Shown: positions 27,406 through 35,519, counted from the stretch's first letter. The stretch is DNA of 64,000 bases from Sphingomonas sp. Root241 (GCF_001428865.1 NZ_LMIV01000001.1:739776-803775), one strand, 5' to 3'. Notes: generated from the sequence alone by a model not told the origin. Made by a program: numbers and translations.

Positions 27406-27684
27406 TTACTTCGGCAAACTCGTCAGATCGGCGTAGGCACTCACGGCAGCTGCCGCCGCCGCTACGACGGCCGAGGCTGTAACTAGCGCGGCGCCGATCT
27501 TTTGAGCCACGGTCAGGGTTACCGATCGGCGGATTTCTATCGCCTTTCCGTCCCAATAGATCGAGCCATCGTCGCCAACGCCCAACCGATCCATCCCATC
27601 TATGGAAATCGGCCTTACGTCTCGCGGCCAGCCCTCCAGCGGCTCGGCTGTGCTCTGGGCAGGGTGGTTTCGCTCTCCGGTCAT
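27406..27684 (-). CDS. Small membrane protein with YWDGK motif
   Basis: Hypothetical protein of 92 residues, or 122 if the GTG at 27774 is used. The cytoplasmic part has GDDGSIYWDGKAIEIRR (residues 37-53) and is followed by one hydrophobic Ala-rich helix (about residues 60-85). The composition and the DDGxxYWDGK motif resemble small conserved membrane proteins of proteobacteria with no known function. No strong Shine-Dalgarno supports either start. It is upstream of the ATPase gene on the same strand with a 200-base gap, so co-expression is possible but not shown. Confidence 0.6.
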   Translation of the reverse strand: MTGERNHPAQSTAEPLEGWPRDVRPISIDGMDRLGVGDDGSIYWDGKAIEIRRSVTLTVAQKIGAALVTASAVVAAAAAAVSAYADLTSLPK

Positions 27685-27870
27685 GGGGGAACGCTCGCGG
27701 AGTTGGTCCGCAAGGTCAACTGGGCCAGGTCGAGTGCGCAGCACCTGAAGCCGTTCGGGGATAGTTCGGGACACTCAGGCCCGATCAGTTCCGTCTGTAT
27801 CCTTTGCGTTCCGCGAGCTGGCTGTTGACCCGCCGCAAAAATGGCCTAAATCCGCGGCTTCCCGAGGGAA

Positions 27871-27918
27871 GGGCGCTTAGCTCAGTTGGTAGAGCATCTC
27901 GTTTACACCGAGAGGGTC
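27871..27918 (+). pseudogene. tRNA-Val(TAC) 5' fragment
   Basis: The acceptor 5' strand GGGCGCT, D-arm GCTCAGTTGGTAGAGC, and anticodon arm TCTCG-TTTACAC-CGAGA (anticodon TAC) and the variable loop are intact. The sequence then departs: no T-arm with a TTCGA loop follows and no 3' acceptor strand AGCGCCC is found in place. The gene is therefore truncated at about tRNA position 48. It is probably a scar of an insertion or recombination at a tRNA gene. Confidence 0.75.
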
Positions 27919-27956
27919 CGCTTACCAGCGGTCTAGAGTTTTAGCTGAACGCAAGA

Positions 27957-27982
27957 AGGGCGCCCTGCTGCCAGAGCGCCCC
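27957..27982 (-). terminator. Rho-independent terminator of the 39-codon gene
   Basis: Read on the minus strand, a GC-rich hairpin with arms GGGCGCTCT and AGGGCGCCC (one mismatch) and loop GGCAGC is followed by TTCTT. It lies 5 bases after the stop codon of the small gene at 27988-28107. Confidence 0.6.
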
Positions 27983-27987
27983 TCCAT

Positions 27988-28107
27988 TTAAAGCAACCGC
28001 CCGAAAGCAGTGAACCAAGAAGCCGCCGAGTGGATCTTCCACCCGAAAGCCACCCGGTACACCGTACCGTTCGGCCTGCTGGCTTCGATAGCGAGTAGCA
28101 CGGTCAT
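27988..28107 (-). CDS. Small ORF, 39 residues, unknown function
   Basis: Not similar to any family I recognise. The case for a real gene is its signals: a strong AGAGGAG Shine-Dalgarno seven to eight bases before ATG 28107, a clean stop, and a hairpin terminator right after it. The product begins MTVLLAIEASRPNGTVYRVAF and is amphipathic, with Trp at positions 23 and 31, basic residues and no acidic residue after Glu8. It could be a small membrane-active peptide, a toxin or a leader peptide. It lies in the gene-poor island between the broken tRNA-Val and tRNA-Gly. Confidence 0.45.
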   Translation of the reverse strand: MTVLLAIEASRPNGTVYRVAFGWKIHSAASWFTAFGRLL

Positions 28108-28514
28108 GCCGTGTTCTCCTCTACCTCGCACCCTGACCCTTATGGTAGCCGAGTCGGTGCGTTAGGCCAACGTAGTGGGGTTTTTTCCGGTATAAGCCTT
28201 AGGAGTGTACCCCAAACACGCTCGGCTATTTCGAAACCAAAACATGGTAAGTGGTTCGATTACTTCCAAGAGCTGCAGGCAAATAAATGTCGGCGAGGAT
28301 GCTCAGCACCGCCGGCGGACACCCAAAGGAGCCAATTCTGTTTTGCACCCGATTGTTAAGCGATCGATTCGAAACGCTTGTTTTTCGGAACTGGTTTGCA
28401 CGGGAACCGGCGGAATTCCGCGCCTCATGCCAGCTAGGTGAGCTGCGGTTATTGCATCAGGCGGGTGGAGGAGAACTCGGCCGATGCCCCCGGTGGCGGC
28501 AGGTGGGCTATCGG
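28108..28514. other. Intergenic between small ORF and tRNA-Gly
   Basis: About 400 bases with mixed composition and no convincing gene. A weak minus-strand promoter for the 39-codon gene can be drawn (TTGGCC, 17 bases, TACCAT, about 28140-28170), but it is poorly supported. Confidence 0.25.
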
Positions 28515-28588
28515 TGGAGCGGGTGAAGGGAATCGAACCCTCGTCGTAAGCTTGGGAAGCTTCTGCTCTGCCATTGAGCTACACCCGC
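28515..28588 (-). tRNA. tRNA-Gly(CCC)
   Basis: Complete cloverleaf on the minus strand: acceptor GCGGGTG pairing with CACCCGC, D-arm GCTCAATGGCAGAGC, anticodon loop TTCCCAA (anticodon CCC), T-arm GAGGGTTCGATTCCCTT, discriminator T and an encoded CCA at 28515-28517. Length 74 bases with CCA. Confidence 0.95.
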
Positions 28589-28709
28589 GCGGCAGCCCGG
28601 TTGCCACAGGGCGGGGCGGGCGGTCAATCGGCGAATGCGTCTGGTCGCGAGGTTCAGGGTCGTTACGCTTGAGAAGCGACCAAAAGCCGGCTCGCGCGTT
28701 GCGGCGGGC

Positions 28710-29558
28710 ATGGAAACGCTCTGGTTCATCACCAATCCCAATTCCGGCACCGCCACCCGCGCCAAATGCGAGGCGCTCGAAGCTGTGTTCGAGGAGAGCG
28801 GGCTCAAGCTCGCCGGACGGACCGAGTTTCCCGAGCAAAAGCTGCCCAAAGCCGAGGAACTCGACCGTGCTAAGGTCGACACGGTGGTGCTGTTCGCGGG
28901 CGACGGCACAATCAACGCCGCGCTCTGTGCGCTGGAACAATGGGAAGGCGCATTCCTGATCCTGCCCGGCGGCACGATGAACCTGCTCGCCAAGGGGCTG
29001 CACAGCGAGACCGATCCGCACAAGATCGTCCATGCGGCGCGCGCGTGCGACCGGCGGGTGTCGCTGCCTTATGTGATCGCGGGCGAGCATCGCGCTTTTG
29101 TCGGGCTGATCCTCGGGCCCGCGGCCTCGTGGTTCCGGGCGCGGGAGGCAGTGCGCAAGGGCAAGGTCGGGCGATTGCTGGCTGCGGTGCGCGGCGCCCT
29201 TCGCAAAACCTTCGGCGAGCGGGGAATCCGCGTCGAAGGCGCGAAGGGACTGGGCGATCATTATCAGGCGGTGTTCGTCACTCCCGATCTGCACGGGCTG
29301 GAGGTCGCCGCGGTCGACGCCCGGGACTGGAAGGCGATCGTCCAGCTCGGCTGGGACTGGCTGAACGGCGATTGGGTCGCCGCGCACGCAGTGAGCGAAG
29401 CCTGGACCAGGGAGTTGCGCGTGCGAGGCCATAGGTCGGTGCTGGCGCTGTTCGACGGCGAACCGGTGATGCTCGCCCCGCGTATGCCGATCCGATCGGG
29501 CAAGAGCCTTGAGACGTTCATCGCCACCCGCAAGGACGAGGAGGTGCCGGCGACATGA
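28710..29558 (+). CDS. Diacylglycerol kinase-like lipid kinase
   Basis: ATP-dependent lipid kinase catalytic domain protein of 282 residues. It shows TNPNSGTA near the N-terminus, the nucleotide-binding FAGDGTIN (G-G-D-G-T motif with Ala for the first Gly), and PGGTMNLLAKGL, all standard for the DAGK/YegS/BmrU group. ATG 28710 starts directly before the first domain strand (METLWFITNPNSG); the frame is open upstream without family similarity. It overlaps the following phosphoesterase gene by four bases (ATGA), so the two are co-translated. Substrate is probably a diacylglycerol or sphingoid-type lipid, by family only. Confidence 0.88.
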   Translation: METLWFITNPNSGTATRAKCEALEAVFEESGLKLAGRTEFPEQKLPKAEELDRAKVDTVVLFAGDGTINAALCALEQWEGAFLILPGGTMNLLAKGLHSETDPHKIVHAARACDRRVSLPYVIAGEHRAFVGLILGPAASWFRAREAVRKGKVGRLLAAVRGALRKTFGERGIRVEGAKGLGDHYQAVFVTPDLHGLEVAAVDARDWKAIVQLGWDWLNGDWVAAHAVSEAWTRELRVRGHRSVLALFDGEPVMLAPRMPIRSGKSLETFIATRKDEEVPAT

Positions 29559-30301
29559 CCCGCCTGTTTCACGTCAGCGACGTCCATTTCGGACGCGAGG
29601 ATCGCGAGGCGATCGACTGGTTCGGCCGCAAGGTGAAGGAGGAACAGCCCGACGCGGTGGTCATGACCGGCGATCTGACGATGCGCGCGCGGGCGCATGA
29701 ATTCACCGCCGCCGCGAAATGGCTGGAGAGCCTGGGGCGACCGGTGACGGTGGAGGTCGGCAACCACGATTTGCCCTATTTCAACCTTTGGGCGCGCTTC
29801 TTCACGCCGTACAAGCGTTATCGGGCGCTCGAGCACATGATCGAGAGGCCGCTCGACGTGAAGGGCGTGAGCGTGGTGCCGCTCAAGACCACTGCGCGCT
29901 TCCAGTGGCGGCTCAACTGGGCGAAGGGCTATGTCAGCACGCGTGCGCTGCAGGAATCGCTCGCTTTGGTCGAGGCGGCGCCCAGGGACGATCTGATATT
30001 CGTCGCCGCGCACCATCCATTGGTCGAGGCGGGGACGCTGGCGACGTCGATGACGCGGCATGGTCGGCAAGCGCTCGAAGCGCTGGCGACCGCGGGCGCG
30101 CATGCCGTGCTCACGGGACATGTCCACGATCCGTTCGACGTGGCCCATGAAGTGAACGGGCGTACAATGCGGCTGATCGGGGCGGGCACGCTGTCCGAGC
30201 GCGTTCGGGCGAAGCCGCCGTCGTTCAACGAGATTCGGATCGATGGCGCCAGCTTCGAGACGGTGGCGCGGTTCAAGGGCGAGGGGAGCGTGGCGCTATA
30301 G
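29555..30301 (+). CDS. Metallophosphoesterase, calcineurin-like
   Basis: Dinuclear-metal phosphoesterase of 248 residues with all motifs in order: SDVHFG (D-x-H), MTGDLT (G-D), VGNHD (G-N-H-D), AAHHP (metal histidine) and LTGHVHDPF (G-H-x-H). The size and order are like those of the CpdA/Icc cAMP phosphodiesterase group, but the substrate could equally be a UDP-lipid or other phosphodiester. It is the second gene of a pair with the lipid kinase, which argues for a role in lipid or phospholipid turnover. Confidence 0.88.
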   Translation: MTRLFHVSDVHFGREDREAIDWFGRKVKEEQPDAVVMTGDLTMRARAHEFTAAAKWLESLGRPVTVEVGNHDLPYFNLWARFFTPYKRYRALEHMIERPLDVKGVSVVPLKTTARFQWRLNWAKGYVSTRALQESLALVEAAPRDDLIFVAAHHPLVEAGTLATSMTRHGRQALEALATAGAHAVLTGHVHDPFDVAHEVNGRTMRLIGAGTLSERVRAKPPSFNEIRIDGASFETVARFKGEGSVAL

Positions 30302-30320
30302 AGTCGTACCCGGCTGTGTT

Positions 30321-30419
30321 GTTCCCCGGCGAAGGCCGGGGCCCAGTGGCGGTAAACAGGAAGTGGCGACCTGCCGTCGATGACATCTCGCGACTGGGCC
30401 CCGGCCTTCGCCGGGGAAC
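30321..30419. repeat. REP-type inverted repeat with 27-bp perfect arms
   Basis: Arms 30321-30347 and 30393-30419 are perfect reverse complements (27 bases, beginning GTTCCCCGGCGAAGGCCGGG) around a 45-base spacer. Each arm also contains its own small palindrome CCCCGGC-GAAG-GCCGGGG. It lies between two convergent genes and may act as a terminator or be a dispersed REPIN-type element. Confidence 0.85.
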
Positions 30420-30427
30420 AGGTTGGT

Positions 30428-30868
30428 TCAGGACTTGGTGAGATCCTGTCCGAACACCAGCAGATTCCCATCGGGCGCGACCACCATCAGTTCGCGCTGG
30501 CCGTAGATCTGGTTGATCGGGCCATGGATGTCGCCGTCGTTGAGCAATGGGATCTTCGGCCGCAGTTCCTCGGCGATCGCATCGACGTCGCGAACGTCGA
30601 TATAATAACAGAATCGGCGATTGCCCGGCGGGGCGCCGTCGTCGCCGGCATTCTCCTTCAGGCGGAACGCCGCGGTCTCGCGCTGGACATAGGCGTAGCT
30701 GCCCTGGCGGAAGCGGCACTCGAAGCCGAGGATATCGGTGAAGAACAGCACTGCCGCGTCGATATCGGGCACGTGCATGAACGGCGTGATGCGGAAGAGG
30801 TTCGACACGGGGGTTCCTCCCGCGTCGACAATATCCGAGCCGGTCATGCCGCGGTAGTGAAGTTCCAT
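30428..30868 (-). CDS. VOC (glyoxalase/bleomycin-resistance) family protein
   Basis: A 146-residue vicinal-oxygen-chelate protein. The phrases FRITPFMHVPDIDAAVLFFTD and LGFECRF are the first beta-alpha-beta unit; CYYIDVRDVDAIAEEL and QIYGQRELMVVAPDGNLLVFG are the second, with the metal-ligand Glu position present as ELMV. ATG 30868 is supported by GGAGGGAG upstream. VOC proteins cover glyoxalases, dioxygenases and antibiotic-binding proteins; the precise role is not readable. Confidence 0.85.
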   Translation of the reverse strand: MELHYRGMTGSDIVDAGGTPVSNLFRITPFMHVPDIDAAVLFFTDILGFECRFRQGSYAYVQRETAAFRLKENAGDDGAPPGNRRFCYYIDVRDVDAIAEELRPKIPLLNDGDIHGPINQIYGQRELMVVAPDGNLLVFGQDLTKS

Positions 30869-30928
30869 GCCTTGCTCCCTCCGGCGCACCATAGGATGCG
30901 ATGGGGAAGGAAAGGTGGAGGAACGCCG

Positions 30929-32308
30929 TTAAGCGCGGAACAACCCTAAGGGGCCGCGACCGCCGGTGCTCCAGGTCGACCAATTGGGGAAGACATAGGG
31001 CATGTCGGCATCGCCGACGCCGTGCCAGCGGGCGATCGCGCCGATATATTCCTCCTGCGCGACCGCGGGGACGAAGCGGCCCTCGTTGCCGACGTCGTGC
31101 TCGCCGCCGATCACCGGATCGGGATAGGCGCCGAAGATGCCGCCCGGCGTGACGTTGCCGCCGACGACCAGGTGGTTGCTGCCCCAGGCGTGATCGGTGC
31201 CGTTCTGGGCATTGCCTTTGAAGGTCCGGCCGAAGTCACTCATCGTGAAGGCCGTGACGTTCTCGGCCATGCCGATCGACTGCATCGCGCGGTGAAAGCC
31301 GGCGAGCGCCATGGCGAGATCGCCGAGCAGATTGGCATGGGTGCCGGTATCGTTGTTGCCGCCGTTCACCTGCCCCGAATGATTGTCGAAGCCGCCCTGG
31401 CTCACCATGAAGGTCTGGCGGTCATGGCCGAGGCTCGAGCGCGCGGCGATCATCCGGGCGACTCGCATCAGCTGGCGCGCAACGTCGCTGGTCAGCGCCG
31501 CGCCGGTCGTCGGGTTGACGAAATAGCCGTCGAGCGCGCTGGCGGCGCTGATGATCGTGTTCGCGGTGACGGCCTGGCCATAGGCGCTGTTGATGTCGCG
31601 CGCGGTGGCGTCGGTCATCGCGCCGTAAGCTGCGCCGCTGGCGAAGGCGTCGACTGCGGCGTTCTTCGCCTGGTTGGCGGCATTGCCAGCGGTGGCATAG
31701 CCGCTGCGGCCGAGCGTACCCGTGGACGGCAGCACCAGCGCCGAGCTGGTCCGGCCGATCGTCGCGAGGTTCGAGCCGGCGAGCGAGATCATCGAGGGCG
31801 TGCCGGTCGCGGTCATGCGATCGGTCATGCGGCCCATGAACCCATCGATGCTGACGTCGCGCGCGCGCAGGCCCTGCCAATGCGCCTGCTCGTCCGAATG
31901 GCTCATCAGATTGGTGGGGCGCAGATCGGGGCGCGATTGATAGGTCGACTTGGTCAGTGGCGCGAACAAGGTACCGGCGTTGAGCACCAGCGCGAGACTG
32001 CCTTCGTCCCACAGCGGACGGAGCGCCGACATCGACGGGTGGAGCGCGTAGGCGGCGTTGGTCAGTGGCGTCAGCGCTGTCGCCTTGATGCCGACCGAGC
32101 CGCGCGAGGCAAGGTAGGTCGCATGCCGGGCGTCGGTGGGGATCACCATGTTCCAGCCGTCATTGCCCCCGAACAGGAACACGCCGACCATCGCGCGGTA
32201 GCTGCCGTTCGGGGCGGCCATCGCGCTGGTGCGGCCGAGCTGGCCCATGGCGGCCATCGCGCCGGTGCCGGCGACGAGGCGAACGAAATCGCGGCGGGAA
32301 AGGGTCAT
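30929..32308 (-). CDS. DUF1501 family protein, Tat-exported
   Basis: A 459-residue protein of the DUF1501 family. The N-terminus MTLSRRDFVRLVAGTGAMAA is a twin-arginine signal (SRRDF). The body has FLFGGNDGWNMVIP, GGFDNHSGQVNGG and FTMSDFGRTFKGN motifs typical of this alkaline-phosphatase-fold family. It starts nine bases after the stop of the DUF1800 gene, the usual partner in bacteria, so the two form an operon. The function of the pair is not established; they are common in sphingomonads and other bacteria with secreted enzyme sets. Confidence 0.9.
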   Translation of the reverse strand: MTLSRRDFVRLVAGTGAMAAMGQLGRTSAMAAPNGSYRAMVGVFLFGGNDGWNMVIPTDARHATYLASRGSVGIKATALTPLTNAAYALHPSMSALRPLWDEGSLALVLNAGTLFAPLTKSTYQSRPDLRPTNLMSHSDEQAHWQGLRARDVSIDGFMGRMTDRMTATGTPSMISLAGSNLATIGRTSSALVLPSTGTLGRSGYATAGNAANQAKNAAVDAFASGAAYGAMTDATARDINSAYGQAVTANTIISAASALDGYFVNPTTGAALTSDVARQLMRVARMIAARSSLGHDRQTFMVSQGGFDNHSGQVNGGNNDTGTHANLLGDLAMALAGFHRAMQSIGMAENVTAFTMSDFGRTFKGNAQNGTDHAWGSNHLVVGGNVTPGGIFGAYPDPVIGGEHDVGNEGRFVPAVAQEEYIGAIARWHGVGDADMPYVFPNWSTWSTGGRGPLGLFRA

Positions 32309-32317
32309 CTGGTTTCC

Positions 32318-34006
32318 TTACCGGTCGACGAGGAAGATCGGGCTGGAGGCCGCGACATACAGCATCATCTGCGCGCGTTTCCGCGCCTGGATCAGCGGAT
32401 CGGCATTGGTGATCGCGGTGGCCGCGGCCTTGAGCGCGTCCTTTTGCGGCTGAGTCAGCGTGTTCGCGAACATCAGCAGGTCGATCCGCGCGACCATCGC
32501 GTCGAGATCGGTGCCGAACGCCTCCCATCCGCTCCACAGCGGCTGGGTCAGCGACGAATTGGGCAGGCCGGCGTCGAGCGTGAACTCCGAACGCGTGGCA
32601 TCACCGCCGATCGTCCAGTCATAGACGAAATTGTGCCAGCGCAGCACGTTCGAGGTGTTGAGCAGCTTCGACGCCGGGCTCCTCAACGTGGTGCTGCCGG
32701 GCAGCGGATAATCGGTCGGGTAGAAGTTGAACACCGAAGGCGCGCGCATCACCGGCTGGCCCATGCTGGTGTCGCGATTGACGAAGACATAGCCGTCGGT
32801 GGCGAAGCCGATCACGCGGGCGAGGCCGGTCATCAGCAGGATCGGTTCCTTGACCTTGCCCGAGGCGGCACCCGGTGCGGCGCGCGCCTCGGCGTCGGTC
32901 AGGACCACGCGGACCACAGCCTTGAGATCGCCGCGCACGCCGTTGCCGTTATTGGCGAACACCGCCGCCACGCGACCGACATAGGCGGATGTCGGGTTGG
33001 GCGTGACGAGATGGGTGATCAGGAACTTCGAGACGAAGGGCGCGGTCGACGCGTTGTTGAACGCGGCGTCGACCACGGCTGCGACGCTGGCTTCCTGCGT
33101 CGCGCCGGCGGCGACCGAGGTTCCGAGGAACGACTTGGCGGTAGTGTCGTAGCGCGTCGGCACCGGGATCATCGGCTGCGAATAATCGCGGGCATTGCCA
33201 TCGGTGATCGCCGCCCCGCCCACCCGGGCATAGGTCCAGCCGGTCAACGCGCGGGCGACGCCGCGAATGTCTTCCGGCGTATAATTGGCCTGGCGCGCGC
33301 CGGTCGCATCCAGCTTGGGCGTGCCGTCCATATTGAGCTGGTCGGGGCCCATCGAGAACAGTTGTAGGAATTCGCGGGCGTAATTCTCCGACGGCGCCGA
33401 CTTGTTGCTGTCGGCCATGTCGAGATAGTCGCCCATATAGCCGAGCATCGTCACCCGGGCGAGGATGTCGCGGAAATTGCCGAAGGCGTTGTCGAGGAAG
33501 ATCTGGTTGAACGCGGCGATGCCGGCCGCCGAATTCACTTCCTGCTCGGACGCGACGATCATCTGGCCGAGCGCGAAGGCGACGCGCTGGCGGAGCTGAT
33601 CGGGCGCCATCGTGGCATCGGCATAGAAACGCATCGCAGCGGGCACGCGCGAGAAATGCTGGCGTGTGCAGACGGTGTCGCCGCCGGTGCAGAAATCGCG
33701 GCGGACCTCGACGGCGAGATCGGTATAGGTGCTGCCGGTGGCGGCGAATTGCTCGTCGAGCCAGGCGTTGACGCCGAGTTCCTTGATCCGCGAGACGAGT
33801 GCGGGCGTGGGTCCGAAGCTCGCCTGTTTGGCAAGCCGTGCGGCATCGGCTTCGGTGAAGGTGGGCGTCGGGGTGGGCGCGGGCGTGACCGATACCACGC
33901 CGCCACTCCCGGTGGCCGTGCCGGAGCTGCCGCCACCACCGCCGCAACCCGGAAGCACAGTGAGAAGCGCTACGCCGAGCGCAGCCGATACGCGTGGTCC
34001 AAACAC
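32318..34006 (-). CDS. DUF1800 family lipoprotein
   Basis: A 562-residue DUF1800 protein. The start is placed at GTG 34006, which has GGGGG seven bases upstream and gives a short hydrophobic signal ending in the lipobox LPGC, followed by a Gly/Ser and Thr/Pro-rich linker (PAPTPTPTF). An ATG at 34054 is in frame but would put a charged 16-residue extension before the signal. The family motifs include ARLAKQASFGPT near the start, YAREFLQLFSMG, ARALTGWTY and PSVFNFYPTDY. It precedes the Tat-exported DUF1501 gene; probably outer-membrane or periplasm-anchored. Confidence 0.9.
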   Translation of the reverse strand: MFGPRVSAALGVALLTVLPGCGGGGGSSGTATGSGGVVSVTPAPTPTPTFTEADAARLAKQASFGPTPALVSRIKELGVNAWLDEQFAATGSTYTDLAVEVRRDFCTGGDTVCTRQHFSRVPAAMRFYADATMAPDQLRQRVAFALGQMIVASEQEVNSAAGIAAFNQIFLDNAFGNFRDILARVTMLGYMGDYLDMADSNKSAPSENYAREFLQLFSMGPDQLNMDGTPKLDATGARQANYTPEDIRGVARALTGWTYARVGGAAITDGNARDYSQPMIPVPTRYDTTAKSFLGTSVAAGATQEASVAAVVDAAFNNASTAPFVSKFLITHLVTPNPTSAYVGRVAAVFANNGNGVRGDLKAVVRVVLTDAEARAAPGAASGKVKEPILLMTGLARVIGFATDGYVFVNRDTSMGQPVMRAPSVFNFYPTDYPLPGSTTLRSPASKLLNTSNVLRWHNFVYDWTIGGDATRSEFTLDAGLPNSSLTQPLWSGWEAFGTDLDAMVARIDLLMFANTLTQPQKDALKAAATAITNADPLIQARKRAQMMLYVAASSPIFLVDR

Positions 34007-34197
34007 CTGATATCCCCCGCCGTTGCGCCCCGCGCAACCTGCACCCTTATGCATAGAAGGGAGTGGTTAATCCGACAACGTGTAGAAATACCTAAGGAAA
34101 TTTTAGGCAGAGCTTCATTCTTCGTTCGGCGATCCGTCCGCGGCGCCCGGTCGGCGAAACGCGCGACCCCATTGACTTCCGTGTCTTCTTGTCATAG

Positions 34198-34217
34198 ATT
34201 TCTGTCATGACAGAAAT
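34198..34217 (+). promoter_or_regulatory. Palindromic operator overlapping the gbsR-type start codon
   Basis: A perfect 20-base palindrome, ATTTCTGTCATGACAGAAAT, covers the start codon (ATG 34207-34209). A regulator bound here would block translation start or transcription of its own gene. A second, 16-of-20 match lies before the next gene. Confidence 0.65.
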
Positions 34218-34773
34218 AACCGACAACGGCGCAATGCTCCCGACCGCCGTCCAGCAGTTCGTGCTGCATTGGGGCGAGATGGGCGGGCAATGGGGCGTCA
34301 ATCGCTCGGTCGCGCAGATCCATGCCTTGCTCTATCTCAGCGATCGTCCGCTCAATGCCGAGGAGATCAGCGAAACGCTGCGCATCGCGCGGAGCAACAC
34401 GTCCAACAGCCTCAAGGAGCTGCTCGGCTGGAAGCTGATCCGGCGCGTGCCGGTGATGGGCGAGCGCCGCGACCATTATGAGGCCGAGGTCGACCTGATG
34501 CAGATGCTCACCCGGATCGCGCAGGGCCGCAAGGAGCGCGAGATCGATCCCGCCGTCGCGGCGCTCCGGGTATGCACCGACGAGGCTAAAGCCGATCCGC
34601 GGATCAGCAGGATCGCGCGCGATCGGATCGCGGCGATGCACGATTTCGTCGTGACGGTCGACGACTGGTACCAGCAGATGATCGCGATCCCGCCGAACCG
34701 GCTGATGCTGTTGATCAAGATGGGCAAGCGGGTGCTGTCGTTCCTGCCGGGAGGGCGTTCCAAAGAGAGCTGA
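34207..34773 (+). CDS. GbsR/MarR-type transcriptional regulator
   Basis: Winged-helix regulator of 188 residues. The N-terminal part has MGGQWGVNRSVAQIHALLYLSDRPLNAEEIS followed by the recognition helix RSNTSNSLKELLGWKLI and the wing GERRDHYE, the standard GbsR layout. The C-terminal half is a helical dimerisation region (about residues 95-175). The start codon is inside a perfect 20-base palindrome, and a related site precedes the following gene, so autoregulation and control of the downstream operon are likely. The effector is unknown; GbsR relatives sense choline or respond to membrane conditions. Confidence 0.9.
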   Translation: MTEITDNGAMLPTAVQQFVLHWGEMGGQWGVNRSVAQIHALLYLSDRPLNAEEISETLRIARSNTSNSLKELLGWKLIRRVPVMGERRDHYEAEVDLMQMLTRIAQGRKEREIDPAVAALRVCTDEAKADPRISRIARDRIAAMHDFVVTVDDWYQQMIAIPPNRLMLLIKMGKRVLSFLPGGRSKES

Positions 34774-34807
34774 GTCGAGGAAGGGGGCGGCATCGTCGCA
34801 CCCGGTA

Positions 34808-34827
34808 ATTTCGGTCTTTACAGAAAG
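34808..34827 (+). promoter_or_regulatory. Second operator-like site before the DUF4166 gene
   Basis: ATTTCGGTCTTTACAGAAAG matches the palindrome at 34198-34217 in 16 of 20 positions and lies nine bases before the start codon of the DUF4166 gene. It is probably the downstream operator of the GbsR-type regulator. Confidence 0.55.
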
Positions 34828-34835
34828 GGCTGACA

Positions 34836-35519
34836 ATGGGGATTGCAGTCGAAACCGCAGGGATGGGACGATATGTGGCGTGGCAGCCGCCGGTCGCGCC
34901 GGTGCGGGCCGAGGGCGACAGCCCGTTCGCGCGATTGCTGGGCACGCGTTGGCTGTTTCTTCCACCCGCGGTGCGCAGGCGCTTCTTGCGGAAGATCGGG
35001 GAGGGCGCGTGCGTCACCTATGTCGGCGAAGTCGCCGAGTGCCGGATGAGCCGCGCGGGCTGGCTGTTCGCGCAGCTCGCCCGGCTGGTTGGGGCGCCGC
35101 TGCCGCTCGGCACCGACACCGGCGTCGCGGCGAGCGTCAGCGTGACCGCGGACGAAGAGGGCTGGAACCAGTATTGGACTCGCCAATATGGCCGGCGCCA
35201 CGGTTTTCCTCAGGTTATCCACAGTGCGAAAAGGTTCGCCGGGCCGACGGGGCTGGAGGAATATCTCGGGCTCGGGCTCGGCATCGCGCTGCGGCTCGAG
35301 GAAGCGGGTGGGACGCTGCTGTTCGTCAGCGACCATTATTTCGTGCGGTTCGGTCCGATGCGGCTGCGCATCCCCAATGCGGTGCTGGGCCATCTCGTCG
35401 TCGGCCATACCGATCTGGGGCGTGGACATTTCGCGTTCACGCTCGATCTCGTCCACCCGTGGCTAGGCGAGCTCGTCCACCAGCTCGCGATATTCGCCGA
35501 TCCGCGGGAAGCCGCGTGA
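34836..35519 (+). CDS. DUF4166 domain protein
   Basis: Cytosolic protein of 227 residues, with the DUF4166 pattern: FARLLGTRWLFLPPAVRRRFL near the N-terminus, then EEGWNQYWTRQYG and later FVSDHYFVRFGPMRLRIP and HPWLGELVHQLAIFAD. The family is of unknown biochemical function and is often seen next to or fused with NAD(P)-binding dehydrogenase domains. The start codon at 34836 follows the operator-like site. It overlaps the following DCC gene by four bases (GTGA). Confidence 0.8.
   Translation: MGIAVETAGMGRYVAWQPPVAPVRAEGDSPFARLLGTRWLFLPPAVRRRFLRKIGEGACVTYVGEVAECRMSRAGWLFAQLARLVGAPLPLGTDTGVAASVSVTADEEGWNQYWTRQYGRRHGFPQVIHSAKRFAGPTGLEEYLGLGLGIALRLEEAGGTLLFVSDHYFVRFGPMRLRIPNAVLGHLVVGHTDLGRGHFAFTLDLVHPWLGELVHQLAIFADPREAA

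Noticed and set aside
25174..27684. Gabija, Septu or retron-type defence system
   Set aside because: These need a partner (UvrD-like helicase, HNH protein, reverse transcriptase) that is not present in the window next to the ATPase.
31022..33367. Long plus-strand open frame antisense to the DUF1501/DUF1800 genes
   Set aside because: The minus-strand genes have clear families, export signals and spacing; the antisense product is low-complexity and has no start signals.
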